64,000 nucleotides of DNA. It comes from Pollenia angustigena (taxonomy: Eukaryota > Arthropoda > Insecta > Diptera > Polleniidae). Within the stretch, counting starts at the first letter, position 1; every line of letters starts with the position of its first letter. Below the pieces are notes generated by a model. That model was given only the letters and a program-made list of their open reading frames with translations. It was not told the origin of the DNA and made no database searches. This document shows positions 43,974 through 55,211 of the stretch, one piece after another. The DNA lies in assembly GCA_930367215.1 (NCBI GenBank), contig OV884056.1, positions 41,168,308 to 41,232,307 on the forward strand, given 5' to 3'. Made by a program: the position numbers and the translations under genes.

Positions 43974-44245
43974 TCTTCTATACATATAAAAATAAGTTGT
44001 CCTATGTTCGTGATTTTATAACTCGAGAACCGCTCAACCGATTTTCAAACGAGTACATGCGTTGGAAAGGTCTACTTTCACTGATGGTTTATAAAAAAAC
44101 TCCTGATAGGTGGCGCTGTTGTCGTGATATTTAAATTTTTTTTATTGATGGTAGATAGCGCTGGGGTCAAGTTATTAACAAAATTCTCGAGTATTTACTT
44201 TTTTTATTTAGAAAATCCCTAGGAACGCCAGGACCAAACAGCTAG
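43974..44245 (+). mobile_element. Short Helitron, 272 bp
   Basis: It starts TCTTCTATACATATAAAAAT after a host A and ends GGACCAAACAGCTAG before a host T. Just inside the 5' end is ATAACTCGAGAACCGCTCAA, a line shared in type with the Helitron fragment at 37632-37780. Noncoding. Confidence 0.65.
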
Positions 44246-44254
44246 TAAACTATA

Positions 44255-44490
44255 TAGCAAAACAGCGTTTGCCGTGTCAGGTTGTTAGTTATTTAATTTT
44301 ATGTTTGACTAAAGTCTGCCAGCCGCTGCAGTGCCGCAAACGGTAAAACAAGTAAATTTGACCCGAGTTCAATCCCCCCTTCATTCCAAAATAAAAATGA
44401 TCAAAAATTGTTTTTCATTTCATGCTGTAAAATTCCTTTCATCATTCAAATAATTAAATGAAAATTAAATTTTATGAACTTAACCTTATT
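44255..44490 (+). repeat. SINE copy with tRNA-like head
   Basis: After GCGTTTGCCGTGTCAGGTTG and a middle part, a B-box-like GAGTTCAATCCCC is followed by TTAAATGAAAATTAAATTTT and ATGAACTTAACCTTATTTAA. The tail matches the SINE at 23540-23735 (ATGAAAATTAAATTTGATGA). The head differs more than the tail. Confidence 0.45.
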
Positions 44491-44495
44491 TAACG

Positions 44496-44890
44496 GCCCT
44501 GGGGACTATCAAATAAACCCATCAATCAGTGCATAAGTGTTAGTGCCGTCAATTTCAGGCTTTTTCGGAGACGTACAAATAAACACGTCAATCTACTTTT
44601 CCTTTTTACCAAAAATCATAAGCAAATTCATGTTTATTTCTTTTTTTTTTTTAAATAAATAAATAAATAAAATATATACATTTATCTCATTGGCACTTTT
44701 CTTCACGACAACAAATAAAATTTTTCGTTACTCACAACAGGAGACTATCAAATAATCAGCCATTCAATTAAAAATCAAAACTTTTTGGTTTTCGTCAAGC
44801 ATTGCCGACATTGCATTTGTGTAGCCGATAAAGAACGACTACAAGCACACATTTATGTGATTGATGTGTTTATTTGAAAGTCTCCAGGGC
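44496..44890. mobile_element. TIR element GCCCTGG(A/G)GACT
   Basis: The left end GCCCTGGGGACTATCAAATA then AACCCATCAATCA is mirrored at the right end (reverse complement GCCCTGGAGACTTTCAAATA). Internal GGAGAC...CAAATAA lines near 44567 and 44740 repeat the terminal motif. Noncoding; target duplication unclear. Confidence 0.65.
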
Positions 44891-45523
44891 GCTTTTAAAT
44901 TATCATAAATTTAATTAATAAATAAATAAATAAATAATTAAAACGGGTATTTTATTAAAAAATCATCCCACATGAGTATTTATTAAAGTTTTAAAGTTTT
45001 TTTTTTTGTTTTGTTATTTATATTTTTATTTTGGATTTTATTAAAGATTATTTTTTCTTTGCTGATCACAAATGTTTTAACTTAAATGTAACCACATTTT
45101 CTTTCTCTTTTTTTAAACAAACTTCCCAGCCAGCATTTGGGTAATAACTTTTTGTAACAATCGCCTAAATGAGTCTTCTCATATAACTTTTGATGATAAA
45201 AAAGTGACAACATCGATTTGAAAAGGATTCCAATATGATTCATTCATATGCGAAAACAGGAATCAAAAAACTATAGCACAAAGTACCAGTTAGCATTTTT
45301 TTTTATAATAATCGAATCTTTTAAGAATCAGCTTCACAAACAAAAAAACCGCATGTGAGCTCATATTTCGATCATAAATTATACTCTCGCTATGAGAATC
45401 ACCTCGAAGAATAATTTGTGATTAAGTTTTCTGATTCCTTTTTGAGCATATGAATGAATCATGTTAATCCATTTTCAATCATTAAAGGTTAGTTTGCAGT
45501 CGCACTATCACACATGAACATTA
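44891..45523. other. No recognisable feature
   Basis: AT-rich, with an AAATA microsatellite near 44915-44935. Bases about 45140-45500 are loosely repeated in inverted sense around 48780-48895 (CCCAAATGC, GACTCAT, AATGATTC-like lines), so a larger, older repeat may enclose the following hAT. Confidence 0.3.
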
Positions 45524-46462
45524 GGGTGGCCCATATTTTCAAGAAAAAATTTTAAAACTACTCTGGACATCTGGGCACCCCCTAATATTTTTACAAGCAA
45601 TAAAATAAGTATGTGTGCAAAGTTTGAAGATAAAATTCCAATTGAAAGACAGTGCTCAAACCAACGAAACATTTATAACAAATTAAAATTTTTGTTATTT
45701 TAAATAAGGCTCAATTAACTAAATAGTATAAAAATAATTTATTTAACAGTTAAAAATGGATACATAATATAAAAACTTTGTTAAAAAGAGGTAAGTAAAG
45801 TTAAAAACAGGTTTAGTTTTTCGTAGATGACGGCTGCAAACTTTCAATTACGGCTTGTTGTACGTTGACAAAGAACAAAAGCAAGGGCTTGCCTATCGGA
45901 ATCTTATTGCGATCTAATGCGCTTGTAACGTGTTTAAAGAATAATTATTTATTTGCAGTTGTATCAGTTTGCTAGTCTGTGTGAAATCTTCTTTTATTTG
46001 GGAAGCTGACGGTTTTATAGCTTGGTTGATTTTATTTCAACAGAATCAGAGTATTCAGGTGATTCATCTTCTGTATCTGAACTTGAAAAGGTCATATTTA
46101 AAGATATTATGGAAGCGAAGTGTAGCTTATTCTCTTTTTTAAGTCACTCTTGTTCTTTTTTTTCATTGAACAATTCTTTTTTGCTTTTTATTGCATTTCT
46201 TGTGTGCTAATGAAATAATCATTTTAATTCCGTCCTCTGGTCAATCAAAAACTCTGTCTTTGCCTACTTTGTACATAGTAAGTGCATCATTAAAAGCAAT
46301 GTCAAAAAGTATATCCAACTGTACTGCGATTCACTTACTTCCCAGTTGGCCAGATTGCCGTTGACGACATCGTCGTCAATGATGTATACACGACTTGTCC
46401 CCCGTTGTTTAGGTTTTCTAGAAGACAATTTACAGGAAATCGTCGTGCACGACAGTTTGAGC

Positions 46463-46612
46463 GACGTTGTCTTGTAAGTTGTCTTCTATTTAGCTTTATG
46501 TGGGACAGTATGAGCGACTTTGTCTTATAAGTTGTCGCCTATTAAACTCTATGTGGGACAGTATGAGCGACACTGTCTTATAAGTTGTCTTGTATAAAAG
46601 CTTCTGACGACA
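46463..46612. repeat. Three tandem units of about 53 bp
   Basis: Each unit has GAGCGAC(G/T/A)(T/C)TGTCTT, TAAGTTGTC and, in the first two, TATGTGGGACAGTATGAGCG at the joint. Confidence 0.8.
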
Positions 46613-46945
46613 AAGTTTTCTTGAATGCTATTCAATCACTTGCTTGGTTTTCTTCAAATTCTCACATTCTTTTTTTTTAATTGTTGATTTAAATACCTAC
46701 AAAAAATTTACAAATTATTTCTAAACAGTAAAACCAAAAATGATGATGAAATTATTCGCGGGCGGGAAAATGGATTACATGGAGTTGCGTATAGGAGTTG
46801 AATATAAAACATATAACAGAAATAAAAATTTAAACTATACAAGGTGTGCTATCATGTTATATTGTCATAATGTTCTAGCATTTTACAATGGTTTAAAAAT
46901 ACTGTTGTTGCTTTGTAAACAAAAAGTGTCTTAAATTAATAGAAC

Positions 46946-47420
46946 GTTGCTTGCTATGTTTATTGTGCTGTCGTAATTAATGAAAAGAGACCAGAGCTGA
47001 GCGGCTGAGCCGTATCGCGTTAATTTTTGTAGCCGTCGCCGTTGATGATATAATTTTATCCGATTAACATCAAAAATTTGACCTGCGGCTAGCAATTTTT
47101 GCAAGCAATCACTTGCGGCTTCAAATAAGATCGGCTTATGACTCTGCTGTTTAGTAAACAAACAAAATAAAATTTATTTCTTATTTGCGTCTGCAAAATG
47201 GAAAATAGTCAGGTAAGATCCAATTTAAGTTATTAATTCATGGAAAAGAATTAAAATATATTTTAATGTTAGTTAATTATTTATTTTTTATATTTGTTTT
47301 AAATCAGTTGATTTAAATTCAAAATAGCACACTAAATTATGAGGGGTTGTTCACAACAGTCGTATTTTTTCATGTTATTATTTTAAGACATATGACTTTA
47401 TGACACCTTGTGAATCCCCC
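46946..47420 (+). mobile_element. Uninterrupted relative of the 0.3-2.3 kb repeat
   Basis: It aligns with 267-406 joined to 2057-2342 and has a single GACCTGCGGCTAGC where the other copy carries the Transib. It keeps the MENSQ exon-like motif with GTAAG at 47198-47217 and the terminus GACACCTTGTGAATCCCCC. Nested in the CCCAGTTGGCC element. Confidence 0.75.
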
Positions 47421-48554
47421 ATATGTATACTAAAAAACTGTCTGAATTAGATAACCATATAAAATTTTTGTCGTGGACGTCAAAATAGACGACATTGTCA
47501 TGCAGGTAGTCGTTAATGATAAAGTAGGCGACATTGGCTTTCTTTGTGTCCTGCACGATTTTCGCGACACTTGTTCGAAAATGTCGTTGACGATTTGTTC
47601 CCGCTGTCCCTCACATGTCGTGCAGAAATTAACATTGTCGTGCATCCGTCTTCGAGGATGTCTTAAAGACGGGGCCAACTGGGTTTTAAAGGCCCAAATA
47701 CACTGGTCAAATTCCCATTGAGCATTAAGGTTGTATTAGTGAAAATGAGTTTGTATGTGTGACACCGACGATGCTTGATGGAAAATCAAAAAATTTAGAT
47801 ATTTTGCATGCTTGACGAGTGATTTTGATGAATGTATTGGCGTTACTCTTCAAGCACACACACACTTTAAACGTGATTTCAAACCGAACAGACGCTAAAA
47901 ATGTCGGATGAAAAAAAATGCTTTATAGGAAAAAAAAAATTTATTTAATAATATTGTCCATCTTTTTTTCAATTTTTTTATTATTTATGAAAAAGCAACA
48001 TAGTTAAAAGTATGTAAACACAATTAAAAACTTTTTATCTATATTTTAATATTTTTTGCTCCAGTACAGTGACTTGCTTTTCGAACTGAAAATGAATTCT
48101 AAGAAGAACTTGTCGTAGAGTTGGTGGTTGACATTGGCTCTAAATCTTCTACACCTATCCAAAATACAGTGTCTGCTTGACGCGTTGAACTTGAGGAAAA
48201 TGCATATTTGCAATTTTTTTCGGGTGTTCTTATTTGCTTGTTAAAAACAATTTCTGAACAAAATATTCACACTCTTAAACTAGAACCATTCTTTATTATC
48301 TTTCTTATACAAATGAACCATCACAAACTTTTTTAAAGTTAGTTTTTATATAGAGCAATATTTCGGGGAATACCCCAAAACAAAAAACGAAATTTTAAAA
48401 TAACTGCTCAGCGTATACACAAAACGCAGCACTCATACACATATGTCTGATAGTGTGAGAGAGACTAAATAATATATGCGTTGAGCACTGTCTTCTGTAC
48501 CACGTAGGGGGGTATCAAGTGAATTTGAAAATTTTGGGCCACCCTAATGAACAT

Positions 48555-49075
48555 GCTTTTGCAAAAATTAAACCCAGATCAAATGAAAAGCATTACTGTT
48601 TAGAAAATTTTCAAAAAACGATGAAGTCGTATGGGATGTCGAATTTTTTTTTTTTTTCGTAATACTTGACATTTTCATTACAAATTACATTCACACTTTT
48701 GCATATCACTTAAGTTTTTGACATGTATTAATACAAAGTTTAATAGTGTAAATAAGCCTTAATCAGTTTTAAATTCAAAACATTTAGAGATCATTATTTG
48801 AACAAATGAATGAATCTTAAAGGAATCGTTTTTCAATCGCTCAAGACATCAAAAATTATCTGAAAAGACTCATACAGGTGATCACCCAAATGCAAGGACC
48901 GGAAGATGTTTTTCTATTTCGTTTCTAAAAAAATATTTACTGTGCAAGTTTAAAAAATTCTACATTTTACAGAAAATAAAAAACTTCTAAAATAGTATTG
49001 AAGAAAAGCCGTCGGAAAAAATAAACAAAATAAAGTTTTTAAAATAAAACGTTTTCTAAAAAAACGTTTGTATAA
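48555..49075. other. No recognisable feature
   Basis: AT-rich; see the note on possible inverted similarity to 45140-45500. Confidence 0.3.
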
Positions 49076-49409
49076 AAAAACAAGTAAGAAAGTATAGTCG
49101 GTCAAGCCCGACCATATGATACCCTACACCACAGTATTTAAAAACACATCATGCTTATGTGTCCATGTAAATATGGATTTATCTATGTTTATAAACTTCA
49201 TGAAAATCGGTTTGAAAGTTTGTGAGAGGCAGAAATTGCCCCCTGCCTCCCCTTGTGTACCTATTTTTTAAAAACTATATAGCTAATGTTTCCCTATAGA
49301 TATGGATCTATCTTGTTTTAAATTTCATTAAAATCGGTTTAAGAGGCAGAAATTGCCCCTATCTCCCCTCGTGGTCCGATTCTCCACTATTGTGGTGTGG
49401 GTATAAAAA
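49076..49409 (+). repeat. Dispersed repeat, AAACAAGTAAGAAAGTATAG family, short copy
   Basis: Nearly collinear with 3872-4180 (same GTCGGTCAAGCCCGACCATA and TTTATAAACTTCATGAAAAT lines). It then jumps straight to the family end TCCACTATTGTGGTGTGGGT, so it is an internally deleted copy. Confidence 0.75.
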
Positions 49410-50990
49410 TTCAATTTGTTTCAAAATAAAAATTTTCTAAAAACAAAATAAATATATTTAAGCATTGTCATAAAAATTTCATTCTTCAAAACAAATTTAA
49501 TCCTCAAATATCTGAAATTTAAATATGTAGTTTGCAATTTATTTGTCTTTTCTTTCTGAATAGAATGATTTCTTCTTCCACACTACCTCAATCATTCAAT
49601 TCAATTGGTACCGATATACTGAGAATTTTATACTCATTAAACATTTTTGCATCGTTACACCGTAAAGTAAATAGGTTTTGTTCAATACCTATTATTTCTG
49701 ATGACCGTCTTTAGTCGGTCTTGAATGTTTAATGGTTAAATAAAATTAATGAAAAATACTTAGAATAAAATTTTCTAAAAAAAAAACCCTGTATGCTAGA
49801 AACACAACTGGGACGAACGATAAATAATTCGCAACGAATATTCGTCACCAGAAATAGAACACATTGGTGTATATGAAACAGAGAACAGCTTTATGCGATT
49901 GAAAAAAAATCGCATTTAATCAACAACAACAAATACACTCGCTTGCGGTCATACAATCAAACTTGCGCAACCGCAAATATTCGCTGCTGGTTTGCAGTCA
50001 TTCAAATATTGCACATCGTGCTTTGTTATTTATACAATCGTTAGCTTCGTTTTTTAATAAAGATGTTTATGTGTTCTTTGCGACAATGATTGTTTTGGTA
50101 AAGAAAAAAAATACAAACAAAAAAGCCAGAAATGAAGCAATTATTACTCATGTATTCATTCAGCATTAACTATGTAGTACAAGAAAAAAAATTTAAATGA
50201 AACTTAACGCACATATGTAGGTACATACATACAAAAAATTTCCATAGAAACAGACTTTTTTTATCTTAAAAAGTACAGTAGTTCTGTATGTAGGTACAAT
50301 GTATACTTGTTATTGTTGTTTTTATTGTTGTTAATTTTAACAAAGCATGATAGTGGTTTATTGTTGTTCATGTTAACAAGCTTCTCATCGAGTGGACAAT
50401 GACTACTTGACTGCAGAAGTATAAGTATGTGTTCGTTTGAATTTACACAGTTGTGTTATATTGCGTGAGCAACAAAAATGCAAATAAAGCACTTTCAATA
50501 AAAAACGAATAAATGCAAAAATCAAATGTGTATGAAACGATGTAAAAATTACCAACGTTGAACTTTGTTTTGCAAGCAAAGAGTGAACGTAAATTTTAGC
50601 GTATGAATAAATCAAGAAAAATTTTGATTTTGCAGTTCTCTGATATGAAAGTACACACGATCATTGCGTAGACCGAAATTCTTCGTGCGTAACGAACTCT
50701 GCGATAGGTTTATTTCTATTTCTTACGCAGACGAACAAATTGGGAAAGGGGCAGCGCAGCATGATAACAAAGTCCAATATATATTAAAAATCGTGAAATC
50801 TGTAAAGAATTACAAGGACAATTCGATTGCGAACTTGGCTAAAATTCGCGAAAAAATTGTGTACTCTTAAACTAAAAAACACTAAAATCTATCTTGTTGT
50901 TTTTTTTTTGTTTGGCTTAAGGTCATATAAAAATTATAAATAAAAAATCCACAAATTTTTGTATTTTTAATTTTTCTTTTTATTTTTCAT

Positions 50991-51025
50991 CCGATATTTC
51001 GACCATGCATCGATGGTCATCTTCA
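50991..51025 (-). ncRNA. Hammerhead-like motif, left terminus
   Basis: On the minus strand CTGAAGA is followed by T, the stem GACCAT/ATGGTC with loop CGATGC, and GAAATATCGG. CUGANGA...stem...GAAA is the hammerhead ribozyme core, and hammerheads are known in Penelope termini. The single extra U before the stem departs from the canonical core. Confidence 0.4.
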
Positions 51026-51207
51026 GGGGCTACAAAATACACATATATTTAACATTTAAATTTTATATCATAACACTTATCAATACATACATTTAAAACA
51101 CTGTCAAATTAAAAGTTACAAAAAAGTTGATACGTCCTAACTGCTTGTCATATTTTCATCAACTGATATTGTCACATTGATTTCGTTCTATCGAACTTGT
51201 CTTATTT

Positions 51208-53064
51208 TTGTTTTCTATGTCGGTGTTTTTAATAAAGTGTAAGAGACTAGGTTTAATACCAAACTTTATTCGTAATGCGACAAAAAACATTTATAGCATT
51301 TTTAAAGTTAAAAACCAAATAGCACCAAATATTAAAAATGATTTGGAAATTATTGTTTATAATTTTCATATAAGAATATTAAATTTGCTGATACAGCATA
51401 AACACAGACAGACAGATTTGGTGGGAAAACAATTGGTAAAGACAAAGGAAACATTGAGGAAAATAATGGGCATGCAGGATCTATTATCATTTATAGAGGC
51501 AGAAAATATTTTACATGACAAACTTAATAACAATAATAATTCAAGACACATCGGTAAGCTACAAAAATTAAAGAACGAGCATAATAAGAAAATCAAAATA
51601 AACAACAACAACAATGAAGATTGGTTTGTAAATAAAACTGATAGAAACATACCAACGAACGTTAAATGGTTATTGTCATTGGGGCCTAAACATGCGTTAC
51701 CCAATACCATTACAACATTTCCATTGTTTAAATGTATTGCTGATGGGGAGGATGTTATCCGTACACTCGAAAACAGAGAGCAACAGGAGATCGCGAGAAG
51801 CAAACTAACGTCACTCATAGACGGACACTTAAATAAAACAAAACTTAATGTTAAAGACAAATTAACTATTGATACAGTGGTACAAACGAAGGAATTTTTG
51901 AACAAAAATGAGGATGTTTTTATTTTAAGTTCTGACAAGGGCAATAAAACTGTAGCTATTATGAAAGATGATTATTTACGCAAAATGAGGGAAATTGTAG
52001 GTGATATGTGCACTTATCAACGTTTGAAAAAAGATCCAACCGCCACTTTACAGAACAAAAACAACTTGTTAATAGAAAAATTGTTGAATTTAAATCTGAT
52101 AACTGTACAGGAAAAATACAGGCTAAGTACACGGACATCAATAGCACCTAGGATATACGGATTGCCGAAGATACACAAAGAAGACACCCCACTCAGACCA
52201 ATTTGTTCATCCGTTAATTCACCAGCATATGGTTTATGCAAATACATGGAAGACATATTAAAAAATCTTACGAAAGAATCTAAATACAACGTGAAGGATG
52301 CAATAGATTTTAAATCAAGGATCAATAAAACAAGAATAGAAGACGACGAAATAATGATTTCATTTGATGTAGTGGCTTTATTTCCGAGCATTCCAGTCAA
52401 TCTTGCTCTCTAAACAATTGAAGAAAACTGGAATACATTAGAAAATTACACTCAAATATCAAAAAAGCTTTTCATGGATATCCTTTCTTTTTGTATCAAA
52501 GATACAAGATATTTCAAATATGAAAGTAAATTATTTGAACAAAAAAAAGGTATGCCAAAGGGATCACCAGCATCACCTGTAATTGCTGATATTATAATGG
52601 AAAAGCTTCTAGACTATTCAGTGGATCTGATGGGAGAAAAACCAAAAATTCTTACAAAATACGTGGATGATTTGTTTTGTGTAATTAAAAGAAAAGACGT
52701 AAATGAAGTTTTGAGGATTTTAAACTCATTTAATAGACAGATTTGTTTTACGAAAGAGGAAGAAAATGAAAATAGAATACCGTACTTAGACTGTGTAGTT
52801 CTTAGACAAAACAACCTACTTAGGATAGACTGGTATCAGAAACCAACATCGTCCGGAAGACTTATAAACTTCTACTCCAAACATCCTAGGCGAATAATCA
52901 TTAACACTGCAACAAATTTTATAAGACGAGTTTTAGAGATAAGTGATGACTCTTTCCACAAAAATAATTTTAAAAGAATAACAGAGACGCTAAGGAAAAA
53001 TGAATTTCCTATAAAAGCTGAAGATGACCATCGATGCATGGTCGAAATATCGGATGAAAAATAA
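51208..53064 (+). pseudogene. Penelope reverse transcriptase, lacking GIY-YIG domain
   Basis: One frame is open over 618 codons except for TAA at 52411-52413 (after FPSIPVNLAL). N-terminal residues 1-220 include Asn-rich low-complexity stretches. Then come FILSSDKGNKTVAIMKDDYL, RIYGLPKIHKEDTPLRPICS, ISFDVVALFPSIP (motif A, near residue 390), KKGMPKGSPASPVIADI (near 450), KYVDDLF (motif C, near 485), PYLDCVV and DWYQKPTSSGRLINFYSKHP with NFIRRVLEISDD. These are diagnostic of Penelope RT. Intact elements continue about 200 residues into a GIY-YIG endonuclease; here the frame runs into the terminal repeat (KAEDDHRCMVEISDEK). One nonsense codon and the lost endonuclease make it non-autonomous. 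Confidence 0.9.
53018..53052 (+). ncRNA. Hammerhead-like motif, right terminus
   Basis: The same CTGAAGA-T-GACCAT-CGATGC-ATGGTC-GAAA arrangement as in the left terminus, here on the plus strand, in the last codons of the truncated reverse transcriptase frame. Confidence 0.4.
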
Positions 53065-53320
53065 AAAGCAAAATTAAAAATACAAAAATTTGTGGATTTC
53101 TTATTTATAATTTTTATATGACCTTAAGCCAAACAAAAAAACAACAACATAGATAATCGAAACAGGTCAACAATTAATATTGAACAAACACTAAAATTTA
53201 TTTGAAATCGCTAAATGGGTGAAAAAAACAAAATGTCGGAAAATGGCAAAAAAAAATTTGCAAAAATTGGGAAAATTCGCGAAAATATTTAATATTTCCA
53301 AAAAGCCATAAAATTGATTA

Positions 53321-54774
53321 AAAAACAAGTTAGAGTGCTATATTCGGCTGTGCCGAATCTTTGATACCCTCCACCGACACTTCGAATGTTTAAGGAGTCA
53401 TATCTGTATGATGTCTATTTATTATTATAATCTTTGTAAAACCAGACATCTGCATTAAAATTTGTTGCGGTTTAGACCTATATAAAATTATTGATCGACA
53501 ATCAGAATCAATTTAAAAAAGTTTGAGTAGAATATCAGTTTAAGATGAACTTAAATGATTTTCAAGAGAACAAATTATATAAAAGCCATGGTAAGCTATG
53601 AACCAATCATCCGAAATTCTGCAGAACGATTTCTGGTATTAAAAAACATAAATTTCAATACAGCGGTGCAATTAGTTTAAGCGTTTGCAGTAAATTTCAG
53701 AAGGCTGCTAAAATGGAATCTAAGGAAAATTATGGACCGTATATCACAAAATTGCATAATATTTTTTCTGGCCATATGAAGCTAAACTGGAAGAAAGTTT
53801 ACCGCGTATTTAATTATTTTACCAGAGTGGGCTTTATATGAGGCCTATGGTAAGTTATGCACCGATCTTCACCAAATTTCACAGTGTCATTTCTAGTTCT
53901 ATAAAACTGTGATGTACCAAATTTTGTTATGATAGCATTCTTTTTTACGTTTTTAGGCGTACTAAGCTGTTTTCCGGGAGTAAGGTTTATATGGGGCCTA
54001 TGGTAAATTATGGACCGATCTTCACGAAATTTCACAGTCTTATTTCTAGTTCTAAAAAATTTTGATGTAGCAAACTTTGTTATGATAGCATTATTTTTTA
54101 CGGATTTAGGCGTACTAAACTGTTTTCTGGAAGTAGGTTTTATATGGGGCCTATGGTAAATTATGGACCGATCTTCACGAAACTTTACAGTTTCATTTCT
54201 AGTCCTATTTAACTGTGACGTACCAAAATTTGTTATGATAGCATTGTTAGTTAGGGTTTTAGGCTTAATATACTGTTTTCCGGGAGTAGGGCTTATATGG
54301 GGCCTAGGGTAAATCATAGACGGATCTTCAAGAAATTTTACAGCGTGATTTCCAGTTAAATAAAACGAACTGTTGCGAAATCTTATATCATTCTGTGCAT
54401 TTTTCCACCATTTATGTTAGTTTTTGTAACAAAATTATCAATTTTTTTTAGGTGCTGGTTCCACATTTTGATTCATAGCTCAGATCCTATTGAACCGATT
54501 TTGCTGGATTTCAATCCCAAACTGCTTAGGATAACTACAAGTAATTTGACATCAAGTTTGTTTATTTCTTTTGAGTTTTTCGAAAGTGAGCGTGTTTTCA
54601 ACAGACGGACAAACGGACAGACAGACGGACATGGCTAAATCGACTTAAAATTACTCAAGGACACAGAATATATATACTTTATAGGGTCTGAGGTGAATAA
54701 TAAAAAAGTTTCACACGGAATGACAAACTTAATATACCCTCTTCACAACTAATTGTGGTGGATGGAGGGTATAA
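53321..54774 (+). repeat. Dispersed repeat, AAACAAGTTAGAGTGCTATA family
   Basis: It opens AAACAAGTTAGAGTGCTATA, with the hairpin TTCGGCTGTGCCGAA and GATACCCTCCACC, and closes AATTGTGGTGGATGGAGGGT. The opening and closing GATACCCTCCACC/GGTGGATGGAGGGT are near mirror images. Near the end is ACAGACGGACATGGCTAAAT. Design is akin to the 3872-4554 family but the sequence is different. Noncoding. Confidence 0.7.
53833..54330. repeat. Tandem array of about 154-bp units
   Basis: TATATGGGGCCTATGGTAAA-like starts occur near 53836, 53990, 54144 and 54297. Each is followed by GACCGATCTTCACGAAATTT, TTATTTCTAGTTCTA and TTGTTATGATAGCATT. The 167-codon minus-strand frame across it simply reflects the unit length being close to a multiple of three. 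Confidence 0.85.
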
Positions 54775-55211
54775 AAAAAAGCCCCTAAAACTATAAGGAA
54801 TGACTTAAATTCGAAAAAAATTGCAAATTTAGCGGAAATTTGCAAAAATTTGCTAACAGCGGCATAATAGCAAAGTCTACTATTTATTATAAATCGTTAA
54901 AGCTATAAAGAATCAGAAAACTCACAGGAACAAATCGCGAACATGGCTGAAATTCGCGAAAAATTGCAAAATATGAGACAAACCCAAAAATAAATTTGAG
55001 ATCGCAAAAGCGAAATGCAGAACACCAAAAATGCTGAAGTAATCTATTACGAGTGGATTCGGATTCGAGAACACACCCGATTAATAGTTTTTAATAAATT
55101 AAAAGAAAAATTGTAGGTTCACGCACTTATTGTGTCTAATTTGATGAGTTTACGCAACGAATTCTTGCCGACGAATTCGTCGTACTATGCGAAGTTCGTC
55201 CCAGTTGTGTT

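Larger units (their letters stand above)
46341..47683. mobile_element. TIR element CCCAGTTGGCC
   Basis: CCCAGTTGGCC at the left and GGCCAACTGGG at the right are exact inverted ends. Both subterminal zones are dense in GACGACA, GTCGT and TGTCG words (46360-46620 and 47470-47670). It is nested in the hAT. No transposase was recognised and the target duplication is not clear. Confidence 0.6.
45532..48546 (-). mobile_element. hAT element with perfect 8-bp duplication
   Basis: ATGAACAT is present at 45524-45531 and at 48547-48554. The ends TAGGGTGGCCCATATTTTCA and, reverse-complemented, TAGGGTGGCCCAAAATTTTC are inverted. These are hAT hallmarks. A minus-strand reading near 46010-45820, HVTSALDRNKIPIGKPLLLF, may be a scrap of its transposase. 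The 3,015 bp include a nested element at 46341-47683, which itself hosts another repeat at 46946-47420. Confidence 0.8.
50889..53154 (+). mobile_element. Penelope-like element with inverted termini
   Basis: Terminal segments of about 137 bp, 50889-51025 and 53018-53154, are near-perfect inverted copies. They share GACCATGCATCGATGGTC, CCACAAATTTTTGTATTTTT and GTTTGGCTTAAGGTCATATA. Between them lies a Penelope-type reverse transcriptase. Known for the group: Penelope insertions are bounded by terminal repeats that may be direct or inverted, often with truncated copies. The element appears to be a reverse-transcriptase body joined directly to the right terminus. Confidence 0.85.
49801..55211. 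mobile_element. Candidate large TIR element, AACACAACTGGGACGAAC
   Basis: AACACAACTGGGACGAAC at 49801 is exactly mirrored by GTTCGTCCCAGTTGTGTT ending at 55211, and CGAATTCGTC/CGAATATTCGTC lines lie just inside. Related GCGAACNTGGCTNAAATTCG lines occur at about 50829 and 54938, suggesting that the two halves belong together and that the Penelope and the 53321-54774 repeat were inserted between them. No transposase and no clear target duplication. Confidence 0.45.

Noticed and set aside
51366..51944. 192-codon minus-strand open frame
   Set aside because: Antisense shadow of the Penelope reverse transcriptase.
53814..54317. 167-codon minus-strand open frame
   Set aside because: It runs through the 154-bp tandem array and repeats itself; the frame is a product of unit length, not selection.
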